A DNA stretch of 64,000 nt, from positions 144,329 to 208,328 of the forward strand of contig JAJYTE010000001.1 of the NCBI GenBank assembly GCA_021793215.1, read 5' to 3'. Of the stretch, positions 48,723 to 56,768 are shown piece by piece. The translations under genes were made by a program, and so were the position numbers. Under the pieces are notes generated by a model that saw nothing but the letters and a program-made list of their open reading frames with translations, was not told the DNA's origin and did not search any database. Every line of letters begins with the position of its first letter. The first letter of the stretch is position 1. The stretch is from Bacillota bacterium (GTDB taxonomy: Bacteria > Bacillota > Sulfobacillia > JAJZYS01 > JAJYTV01).

Positions 48723-50783
48723 ATGCCGGAGGAGCTGCGCGGACGCTTCATGAGCCGCGCCGAGGAGCAGGGCGTGCTCGACGCGACGGTCGAGGGACTG
48801 CACTACCTCCTTGAGCTGACGGAGCAGGACCGCACGGCGCGCGAGGCCGAGTTCCGCCGCACCCAGGATGCCGTCGCGTGGAACCTCGCGCGGTTCCGGC
48901 GCGATCGCATCGGAGACCTGCAGCACGTCTGCGTCTGGCGCCACCGTCCCTACTACGCCCGCATGGACGTGCTGGGCGACGGCGAGGAGGCGGCCGAGAG
49001 CTACTACCTCTCGGAGGTGCTCGACGACTCGACCGATCTCTCCGGCGCCGGCGGTGCGCGCATGATCCATTGGACGGTGCCGATGGCCCGCGCGTTCGCG
49101 GAGCAGCCGGACCGCATCCGAGTCGGCGCCTTCCGGGCCCAGGTGCTCCTGAAGCGCCGCTTCGAGATCGAGGACCTCCGGATCGTCGACATGGGCGACG
49201 CGCTCTCCGGCTACGACGGCAGCGAGGCGATGGGCGGGGACCCCTTCCTCGGCCGGGTGCTGAGGATGGCCGGCGAGAAGGCCGGAAACATCATCCGCAC
49301 CGTCGGGCAGCAGCAGAGCGCCGCCATCTTCACGAAGGCGCCGCTGCTCGTCGTGCACGGCGTGCCGGGCTCCGGCAAGACCCAGATCGGCCAGATGCGC
49401 GTGGCCTACCTCGTGACCGACGCCACGCTGGACCCGAGCCGTCGCCTCGCGGCGGAGAGTTGCCTGATCCTCTCGCCGTCGCGCGCGCTCGTCGAGTACA
49501 TGGAGCAGGTCCTGCCGAGCTTCGGTGTGCGCGGCGTGCTGCAGGAGTCGGTCGACGGATGGCTCGCCGCGTACGCCGGCGTCGCGCTCATGGAGAGGCA
49601 CACAGAGCTACGGCGCGGCGCACGCCCATTCGCAAACGCCATGGAGGCGTGGCTGCGGGAGCGCATCGCCCAGGGCGTGGCCGCCGTCGCGCACCGCGAC
49701 CTCCCGGCTGGCAGCGGCTGGCGGCTGGAGCCCGAGGATGTCGCCGCGGCCGTCAAGGACATCCCCGAGGAGTCGTACGAACTCGTGCGCCGGACGATTG
49801 CGCAGCGCATCGCCCGCGGCGCGAAGGAGCGCCTGCTGCAGCGCATGGGCGTCGGATGGGACGAGGGGACCGAGAAGGAGTACCGCGCGCGGGAAGCTGA
49901 GATCGAGCGGGCGGCCGAGCGCCTCGTCGCGAACGCGCTCGGGAACCTCGAGACGACCGCGGCCTACCGGCAGTTCCTGCGCGCGCAGGAACTGCCTGAG
50001 GCCATCGGCGTCGAGGACCTCGGGGCGATGGCGCTCCTGCACCTCCTCTTGACCGGCGAGCGTCGCCGCGGGCTCTACCACGTGGTCATCGACGAGGGGC
50101 AGAACGTCTCCGAGGTCGCCTACCTCGCAATGCGCCGCATCCTGAGCGGCGCGAACTTCACGGTGCTCGGAGACCTGGCGCAGCGCGATCCCGAGCTTCC
50201 GGGACTCGGATCATGGGAGGGCCTCAAGGACCTCGGCTACCCGTCACCGGAGGTGCGCTACCTCGGCGTCAACTATCGCTCGACGCCGGCGATCGTGGCC
50301 GCGCTGAACGCCGTCGGGCCGAAGCTCGGGCTGCCGTTCGTGCCGATCGAGGCGGTCGAGCGCCCGGCGCCCCCCCTCATGTCGCTCGCCGTGCCCGAGG
50401 GCGTGCCGATGGCGGAGGCGGCGGCCGCCCTGCTCTCCGGCATCGCGCACACGACGGCGGCCGTACTCTGCCGCGACGAGCGGCGCGCGGCCTCGCTGCG
50501 CGCCGCCTGCCTCGAGGCGCTCGGGGAGGATGCGGCGCCTCCCTTCATCGGCGGACGTGCGGAGGCCGCGGGGCTCGAGTTCGACCTCGTGATCCTGGTG
50601 GACGCCGACGAGGCGACCTTCCCCGACGACCCGCGCGCCGCGTCGGACCTTTTTGTGCTGATGAGCCGCGCCCAGAACCGCCTACTGCTCCTGCACCATG
50701 GCGCGTTGACAAGCGCGCTCCGGGACGCGGCGATCGACCCTCGCCAGTTCGTGGGCTCCTGGGAGCCGAAGGGCGGCGCCTGA
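48723..50783 (+). CDS. UvrD/HelD-like superfamily 1 helicase/ATPase
   Basis: LLVVHGVPGSGKTQIGQMRVAYL; HVVIDEGQNVSEVAYLAMRRIL; VRYLGVNYRSTPAIVAALN; N-terminal coiled-coil region as in HelD. Confidence 0.85.
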   Translation: MPEELRGRFMSRAEEQGVLDATVEGLHYLLELTEQDRTAREAEFRRTQDAVAWNLARFRRDRIGDLQHVCVWRHRPYYARMDVLGDGEEAAESYYLSEVLDDSTDLSGAGGARMIHWTVPMARAFAEQPDRIRVGAFRAQVLLKRRFEIEDLRIVDMGDALSGYDGSEAMGGDPFLGRVLRMAGEKAGNIIRTVGQQQSAAIFTKAPLLVVHGVPGSGKTQIGQMRVAYLVTDATLDPSRRLAAESCLILSPSRALVEYMEQVLPSFGVRGVLQESVDGWLAAYAGVALMERHTELRRGARPFANAMEAWLRERIAQGVAAVAHRDLPAGSGWRLEPEDVAAAVKDIPEESYELVRRTIAQRIARGAKERLLQRMGVGWDEGTEKEYRAREAEIERAAERLVANALGNLETTAAYRQFLRAQELPEAIGVEDLGAMALLHLLLTGERRRGLYHVVIDEGQNVSEVAYLAMRRILSGANFTVLGDLAQRDPELPGLGSWEGLKDLGYPSPEVRYLGVNYRSTPAIVAALNAVGPKLGLPFVPIEAVERPAPPLMSLAVPEGVPMAEAAAALLSGIAHTTAAVLCRDERRAASLRAACLEALGEDAAPPFIGGRAEAAGLEFDLVILVDADEATFPDDPRAASDLFVLMSRAQNRLLLLHHGALTSALRDAAIDPRQFVGSWEPKGGA

Positions 50784-50805
50784 GGCTTTGCTCCGGCGCC
50801 TTCGG

Positions 50806-51003
50806 TCAGGCACCGGGAATGGCGATGACGTCGACGATCTCCTCCGGCTCGAGCAGTGTCCACTGACCGAAGTCCGACACCGCGTTTGAGCACTGCAGCA
50901 TGCCTTCGCGCAGCTCGTGCTCCATCTTGGTGTACTCCTGCCCGCCCTGGCGAAGACGGGTCCCGATCGGCAGATCACCGAAGCGCATCTCGGCCACCCG
51001 CAT
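50806..51003 (-). CDS. Small conserved-looking hypothetical protein
   Basis: MRVAEMRFGDLPIGTRLRQGGQEYTKMEHELREGMLQCSNAVSDFGQWTLLEPEEIVDVIAIPGA; convergent with the HelD-like gene. Confidence 0.5.
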   Translation of the reverse strand: MRVAEMRFGDLPIGTRLRQGGQEYTKMEHELREGMLQCSNAVSDFGQWTLLEPEEIVDVIAIPGA

Positions 51004-51138
51004 CCCTCCGACGCCCTGCTTCGTCGCCCAGTCGCCCGCACCTCCCGCTCGCCGACGCGGGATGGAATGCACCCCGGCGGTTCGTTCCCGCAGGTACCTT
51101 GGCGCGCAATGCGAGACGGCTTCTCGGAGCGGATCTTC

Positions 51139-51197
51139 TTGACAGGCCCACGGTGCGCCCATAATGTAAACCAAAGAGTCGTAAAGCGTTTACATTA
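51139..51197 (+). promoter_or_regulatory. bioY promoter with overlapping BirA-type operator
   Basis: TTGACA (51139-51144), 17-nt spacer, TAATGT (51162-51167); inverted repeat taatgtaaac-N16-gtttacatta (51162-51197). Confidence 0.85.
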
Positions 51198-51209
51198 GGG
51201 GGTGACTCT

Positions 51210-51749
51210 ATGACGGAGGAGTACCGCAGGGCCCGGCGCATCGCCTATGCCGCTGCGTTCGCCGCGCTCCTCGCCGTCGCTTCCTACGTGAGTTTCGCCA
51301 TCCCGCTCACCGACGTCCCGTTCACGCTGCAGGTGCTCGTTGTCCTGCTGGCCGGATTCGTGCTGGGCCCGGGACTCGGGGCGCTCTCGGTCGTCCTGTA
51401 CATCGTGCTGGGTGCGATCGGCGTGCCGGTCTTCGCGGGCGGCGCGGCTGGCATCGGGGTCGTGGTGGGGCCGCTTGGCGGCTACATCGTCAGCTGGGTC
51501 CTCGCGGCTGCGCTCGCGGGCTGGCTCGGCCAGCGCGGACTGTTGCTGCGGCTCGTCGCGGTGGTGCTCGGCGTGGCGGTGATCTACCTGGGCGGCGTCA
51601 CGGGCCTGCACATCGCGCAGGGCGTCTCCTGGCGCAACGGCGTCCTGGTGGGCGCGTTGCCGTTCCTCCCGTTCGACCTGCTGAAAGGTGTCGTGGCCGC
51701 GCTGATCGCGCCCGCGCTGCGTCGTTTGGCGCTGCAGCAGGAGGCCTAG
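51210..51749 (+). CDS. bioY: Biotin transporter BioY
   Basis: PLTDVPFTLQVLVVLLAGFVLGPGLGALSVVLYIVLGAIGVPVFAGGAAGIGVVVGPLGGYIVSW. Confidence 0.95.
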   Translation: MTEEYRRARRIAYAAAFAALLAVASYVSFAIPLTDVPFTLQVLVVLLAGFVLGPGLGALSVVLYIVLGAIGVPVFAGGAAGIGVVVGPLGGYIVSWVLAAALAGWLGQRGLLLRLVAVVLGVAVIYLGGVTGLHIAQGVSWRNGVLVGALPFLPFDLLKGVVAALIAPALRRLALQQEA

Positions 51750-51799
51750 GAGCGAACCGGAATACCTTCCCCCAGGGACCTGCCGGGGGGGGGAGATTC

Positions 51800-53350
51800 G
51801 TGTACGAGGCGATCGGCTACCGCCACGCCGCCGCGACCGGGCACCCGCTGGCGACCCAGGCCGCGATCGGCGCATTGCGCCAGGGCGGCAGCGCGGTGGA
51901 TGCCGCGATCGCGGCGAACGCCATGCTGGCTGTCGCGCAGCCGGACTCCTGCGGGCTCGGCGGCGACCTCTTTGCGCTCGTCTACCGCGCCGAGGACCAA
52001 AGCGTGAGGGCCTACAGCGCGGCAGGACCGGTGGGCAGCGCGCTGCGCCGAGACCTGCTTCCTGCGTCGGGCGCGATGCCGCAGCGCGGTCCCCTGACGG
52101 TCACGCTGCCGGGCGCTGTCGCGGGCTGGGACCTGCTGCACAGCCGCTACGGCAGGCTCACATGGCCGCAGCTGCTCGAAGGGGCGGCGCGGGTGGCGGA
52201 GCAGGGCTTCCCCCTGTCGCGCAAGGTGGCGCGGGCGCTCGCGGCCGCCGTGGACTTCGCCGACGCGGCCTTTCTCGCAGCCTTCGCGCCGAACGGAGCA
52301 CCGAAGCCCGGCGACCTCCAGCGCAGCCCGGACCTCGCCCGCACGCTCCGCGCGCTGGCTGCCGATGGTCCCTCCTGGTTCTACCTCGGACGGTTCGCCG
52401 AGACCCTGGAGCGTACGCTCAGCGCAGGCGGCGGCGCCGTCGTGCGGGCCGACATGGCGGCATTCAGGGCGGAGGAGGCGACTCCCCTCGAGGCAACGTA
52501 CCGCGGCCGCAGGATCATCGTTACGCCGCCGCCGAGCCAGGGCGTCACGCTGCTCGTGGCGCTCTCGATCCTCGAGGGACTGTCGGCGGCAGGGGCGGCA
52601 GAGGATCCGGCCACCGCGCACGTCACCGCGGAGGTGCTGCGCTGCGCGCTCGCGCTGCGTGACGAGTTGCTCGCGGATCCCCGCTTCGCACCTGCCGACT
52701 GGGACGACGTCCTCGCCGGACCTCGTGTCGCGGCGGCGAGCTCCGCGATCGCGGCAGGTGCGCCTTGGCTTCCTTCGCCGCCGCTGCGCGAGGGAGGAAC
52801 GACCTTCCTTTGCACCGTCGATGACGCGGGCGACGCCTGCGCCCTCATCCAGAGCAACTACATGGGCGTCGGCAGCGGCGTGATGGTGCCCGGCTTCGGA
52901 GTGCACTTGCAAAATCGCGGCGCCTACTTCAGCCTTGACGAAGGGCATCCCAACGCGATCGCGCCGGGCAAGCGCACGGCCCATACCCTGATGGCCACCA
53001 TGGTCCTCGGCGAGGAGGGCTTAGAGACGGTGATGGGTGCGATGGGCGGCGACGGCCAGGCGCAGACGAACCTTCAGATCCTTCGGCGCCTGATCGACTG
53101 GGGCGAGGGGTTGGAGGAGGCGATCGGGGCGCCGCGCCTGCGCGTGGGCTTCGGCGATCCGCCCGGGCTGCAGCTCGAGGCAGGCCTCGCGGGACTCGCG
53201 CAGGCGCTCGAAGGCCTTGGGCATACGGTGCGCGTCGGCGCCGCGAGGATGGACGAGATGGGGCATGCCCAGGCGATCTGCCGAAGCGCCCAGGGCCTCC
53301 TGCGCGCCGCCGCCGACCCGCGCGGCGACGGCATCGCCTGGGCAGAGTGA
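51800..53350 (+). CDS. Gamma-glutamyltransferase family protein
   Basis: GHPLATQAAIGALRQGGSAVDAAIAANAMLAVAQPDSCGLGGDLFAL; REGGTTFLCTVDDAGDACALIQSNYMGVGSGVMVPGFGVHLQNRG. Confidence 0.92.
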   Translation: MYEAIGYRHAAATGHPLATQAAIGALRQGGSAVDAAIAANAMLAVAQPDSCGLGGDLFALVYRAEDQSVRAYSAAGPVGSALRRDLLPASGAMPQRGPLTVTLPGAVAGWDLLHSRYGRLTWPQLLEGAARVAEQGFPLSRKVARALAAAVDFADAAFLAAFAPNGAPKPGDLQRSPDLARTLRALAADGPSWFYLGRFAETLERTLSAGGGAVVRADMAAFRAEEATPLEATYRGRRIIVTPPPSQGVTLLVALSILEGLSAAGAAEDPATAHVTAEVLRCALALRDELLADPRFAPADWDDVLAGPRVAAASSAIAAGAPWLPSPPLREGGTTFLCTVDDAGDACALIQSNYMGVGSGVMVPGFGVHLQNRGAYFSLDEGHPNAIAPGKRTAHTLMATMVLGEEGLETVMGAMGGDGQAQTNLQILRRLIDWGEGLEEAIGAPRLRVGFGDPPGLQLEAGLAGLAQALEGLGHTVRVGAARMDEMGHAQAICRSAQGLLRAAADPRGDGIAWAE

Positions 53351-53407
53351 CGGGCCGCGCCGCGGACTGCGGCGCAGCGAGACGAGAGCGGGACGGAGAG
53401 TGGAACG

Positions 53408-54610
53408 ATGGATGAGCGGCTGAGGGCCGACCTTCGGCAACGCTGCGCGCGCCTCGGGGAACGGCTCACCGAGGCGGGGGTCGATGTGGCGCTGGTGCAG
53501 CAGGCGGCCGACAAGTACTACTTCGCGGGCACTGTGCAGCAGGGATTCCTGGCGGTCGCGCCAGGACGCGACCCCGTCTTCCTCTGCCGCAAGGCGGTCG
53601 AGCGGACGCTGCGCGAGACGCCGTGGCAGGTGGAGGTGCTCGCGTCGCCCAAGGATCTGCCGCACCTCCTTGAGTCCGCGGGCCTGCGCGCAGAGAGCGT
53701 GGGAATCGAGGGCGACGTGCTGTCGCTGCAGCTCTACCGGCAGATGGAGCGCATGTTCCCCGACGCCCGACTGGTGGACGTGAGCGACGAGATCCGCGCG
53801 CTGCGCCAGGTGAAGTCGGACTACGAGATCTCGGAGATCGTAGCGGCCGGCGCCGTCTGGAGCGAGATGATGCAGGAGACGAGCCGCCTCCTGCGGGTCG
53901 GAGCGATCGACCACGAGGTCTCGATCCGCGTCGACGCCCATGGGCGCCTGCATGGCGGGCAGGGACTGATGCGCACCCGAGGCTTCAACTTCGAGTACTT
54001 CGCGCCCCACGTGCTCTGGGGACCTCCCGGCGCCGTGCCGGCCCAGTTCGACGGCCCGACCGGCGGAAGCGGGCCGCACCCCAGCATTGGCCAGGGGTCC
54101 AGCGCCCAGCCGATCCGGCCCGACAGCCCGATCCTCTGCGACTACGCGGTCGCGGTGCGCGGGTACGTCGCCGACGGAACGCGCAGCTTCGTGCTGGGCG
54201 GGCTTCCGAAGGAGCTGCAGTACGCCGCCGAGCTCGCGGTGGAGATCCTCGCGGAGGCAGAGGAGTCGGTGCGCGAGGGCGTCGAGATCTCCCTGCTGTT
54301 CCAGCAGGCGCAGCGGCGCGCCGAGCAGCATGGCCTGTCGGAGAACTTTCTCGGCTATGGGCCCGATCGCGTCCGCTTCCTCGGCCACGGGATCGGGCTC
54401 GAGCTCGACGAGCTGCCCGTGCTAACCGGCCGTGCACCGGGCGCGCTCGCGCCCGGAATGGTCATCGCGATCGAACCGAAGTTCGTCTTCCCCGGCGTCG
54501 GGGCGGTGGGGGTGGAGGACTCCTTCTGCGTCCGCTCCAGGCAGGCGGCGCAGGTTCTGACCCACTTCCCCCGCGGCCCCTTGCAGTTGCCGCTGGGCGA
54601 GGGCGCTTAG
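53408..54610 (+). CDS. M24-family Xaa-Pro aminopeptidase-like protein
   Basis: DYAVAVRGYVADGTRSFVLG; GPDRVRFLGHGIGLELDELPVLTGRAPGALAPGMVIAIEPKFVFPGVGAVGVEDSF. Confidence 0.9.
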   Translation: MDERLRADLRQRCARLGERLTEAGVDVALVQQAADKYYFAGTVQQGFLAVAPGRDPVFLCRKAVERTLRETPWQVEVLASPKDLPHLLESAGLRAESVGIEGDVLSLQLYRQMERMFPDARLVDVSDEIRALRQVKSDYEISEIVAAGAVWSEMMQETSRLLRVGAIDHEVSIRVDAHGRLHGGQGLMRTRGFNFEYFAPHVLWGPPGAVPAQFDGPTGGSGPHPSIGQGSSAQPIRPDSPILCDYAVAVRGYVADGTRSFVLGGLPKELQYAAELAVEILAEAEESVREGVEISLLFQQAQRRAEQHGLSENFLGYGPDRVRFLGHGIGLELDELPVLTGRAPGALAPGMVIAIEPKFVFPGVGAVGVEDSFCVRSRQAAQVLTHFPRGPLQLPLGEGA

Positions 54611-54611
54611 C

Positions 54612-56768
54612 GTGCCTGGGAAAAGACCGGCTCCGCAACCGGCGCAGGGTGACGCTCGGCTCTTTGCCGCGCGTGAGGTGCAGGGCGAGGTGCAGCGCGT
54701 CACCTACCGCAATGCCGAGAGCGGGTTCAGTGTGGTGCAGCTGCGCCTCGATCGCGGCGGCAGCGTCGCGCTCGTCGGCGCACTGCCCGAGCTCCAGCCC
54801 GGCGAGAGAGTGCGCGCCACAGGACAGGCGAAGCGCCACCCCACCTACGGAGCGCAGTTCGAGGTGAAGGAGTTGACGCGCCAGCTGCCCGTGAGCCGAG
54901 AAGGCATCGTTGCGTACCTCTCGTCCGGCCTGATCCCCGGCGTCGGGCCGAAGATCGCCGAGCGCCTGTACGAGCGGTTCGGAGACCAAACGCTTGAGGT
55001 GCTGCGCAACCAGCCCGAGCGTCTGCAGGAGGTCCCCGGCATCGGGCGCCGGCGGGTCGGCGAGGCGCAGCGGGCGGCGAAGGAGCAGGTGCGTCTCGAA
55101 CGCCTGGTCGTGGCGCTGCGCCCCTACGAGGTTCCGCTGCACGTCGCGCGCAAGATTGAGGTGTACTACGGCGACCGCGCGGAGGCTGTCGTGCAGCGCG
55201 AGCCCTTCCGCCTGTGGCGCGAGGTCGGGGGGATCGGCTTCCTGACGGCGGATCGCGTCGCGCGGGCCATGGGGATCGGCGAGGATGCGCCGGAGCGCAT
55301 GGAGGCGCTCGTGCTCTACCTGCTGCAGAGCGCGGCCGACGAGGGGCACGTCGCCCTGCCGGCGGCGACGGTCCCTGACCGGGGCGAGCGCTTCTCCGCG
55401 ACGGCCCAGGGGCTCGAAGCCGCGGTGCAGCGCCTCGCGCAGGGCGGCGCCGTTGTACTGGACGGGGAGCTTCTCTACCTGACGCGGGCGTTCCAGATGG
55501 AGTCGCGCGTCGCGCGGGCCGTCGCCCAGCGCCTGCGCGCAAAGGTGGCTCCCGTCGCGCTGCGGCAGGTGGGGACGCTCACGCCGGAGCAGGCGAAGGC
55601 GGCGCAGAGCGCGCTCTCGAGCCCCCTCTTCCTCCTGACGGGCGGGCCGGGAACCGGCAAGACGACCACCGTGCGGGCTATCGCGCAGGGGGCGAGATCT
55701 CGCGGGCTCAGGGTCGCGCTCGCTGCGCCGACCGGGCGCGCCGCGAAGCGCGTGCAGGAGGCGAGCGGCATCTCCGCCCAGACCCTGCACCGGCTGCTCG
55801 GGCTGCGCGGCCCGCAGACCGAGACTCGCCAGGTCGAGGCCGACCTCCTGATCGTCGACGAGTCCTCGATGGTCGACCTTTGGCTGCTGGATCGGCTGCT
55901 CGGGGCGCTTTCGCCGACGACGCGGCTGGTACTGGTCGGCGACGCGGACCAGCTTCCTCCGGTGGGGGCGGGGGAGCCGCTCACCGCGCTTCTCGCGCTG
56001 CCGTTCGTGCCGAGGGCGGAGCTGCGCGAGATCTTCCGTCAGGCGGCCCAGAGCGGCATCGTTCAGGCGGCGCACCGGATCCGGCAGGGACAGTTGCCCC
56101 AGACCGCGCGGGACTTCGTCTGGCTGCGCGCCGAGACGCCGGCCGATGTGCAGGCACAGGCGGTGCGCGTCGCGACGCAGGAACTGCCGGGTCGCGGCAT
56201 CGAGCCCGACGAGATCCAGGTGCTCTCGGCGGGCCACCGCAACGAGACGGGCGTCCAAGCGCTGAACGCCGCGCTGCAGGCGCAGCTGAACCCGGGTCGG
56301 GGGCAGCCGGAGGCGAGGTTGGGCGATCGGGTCTTCCGCCTGGGAGATCGCGTGGTGCAGCTGCGCAACGACTACCAGCGCGGCGCGCTGAACGGCGAAG
56401 TGGGCCGCATCGTCGCGCTCTCCGCGCGCGACCGCGCGGCGACTGTGGCGTTCCCCGACCCCAGCGGGGAGCGGGAGGTCGCGTACAGTCAGGACGAGCT
56501 GCGCCAGCTGCAGCTCGGCTACGCGACGACGGTGCACAAGGCGCAGGGAAGTGAGTACCGCGCCGTCGTGCTGGTGCTCTCGGCGCAGCACTGGATGCTG
56601 CTCGGCCGCAATCTCTTCTACACAGCCGTGACCCGGGCGCGCGAGGTTCTGGTGCTGATCGCGCCGCAGCGGGCGGTCTGGCAGGCGCTGCGCAACGCCG
56701 GGCGCGGTGTGCGCCACGGCCGGCTGGCCGAGCGGATCGCCGCGCTTTACGGCGGCGGCGACAAGTAG
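54612..56768 (+). CDS. recD2: RecD2-like SF1 DNA helicase
   Basis: FLLTGGPGTGKTTTVRAIAQGARSRGLRVALAAPTGRAAKRVQEASG; LLIVDESSMVDLWLLDRLL; QLGYATTVHKAQGSEYRAVVLVL; N-terminal HhH region. Confidence 0.94.
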   Translation: MPGKRPAPQPAQGDARLFAAREVQGEVQRVTYRNAESGFSVVQLRLDRGGSVALVGALPELQPGERVRATGQAKRHPTYGAQFEVKELTRQLPVSREGIVAYLSSGLIPGVGPKIAERLYERFGDQTLEVLRNQPERLQEVPGIGRRRVGEAQRAAKEQVRLERLVVALRPYEVPLHVARKIEVYYGDRAEAVVQREPFRLWREVGGIGFLTADRVARAMGIGEDAPERMEALVLYLLQSAADEGHVALPAATVPDRGERFSATAQGLEAAVQRLAQGGAVVLDGELLYLTRAFQMESRVARAVAQRLRAKVAPVALRQVGTLTPEQAKAAQSALSSPLFLLTGGPGTGKTTTVRAIAQGARSRGLRVALAAPTGRAAKRVQEASGISAQTLHRLLGLRGPQTETRQVEADLLIVDESSMVDLWLLDRLLGALSPTTRLVLVGDADQLPPVGAGEPLTALLALPFVPRAELREIFRQAAQSGIVQAAHRIRQGQLPQTARDFVWLRAETPADVQAQAVRVATQELPGRGIEPDEIQVLSAGHRNETGVQALNAALQAQLNPGRGQPEARLGDRVFRLGDRVVQLRNDYQRGALNGEVGRIVALSARDRAATVAFPDPSGEREVAYSQDELRQLQLGYATTVHKAQGSEYRAVVLVLSAQHWMLLGRNLFYTAVTRAREVLVLIAPQRAVWQALRNAGRGVRHGRLAERIAALYGGGDK

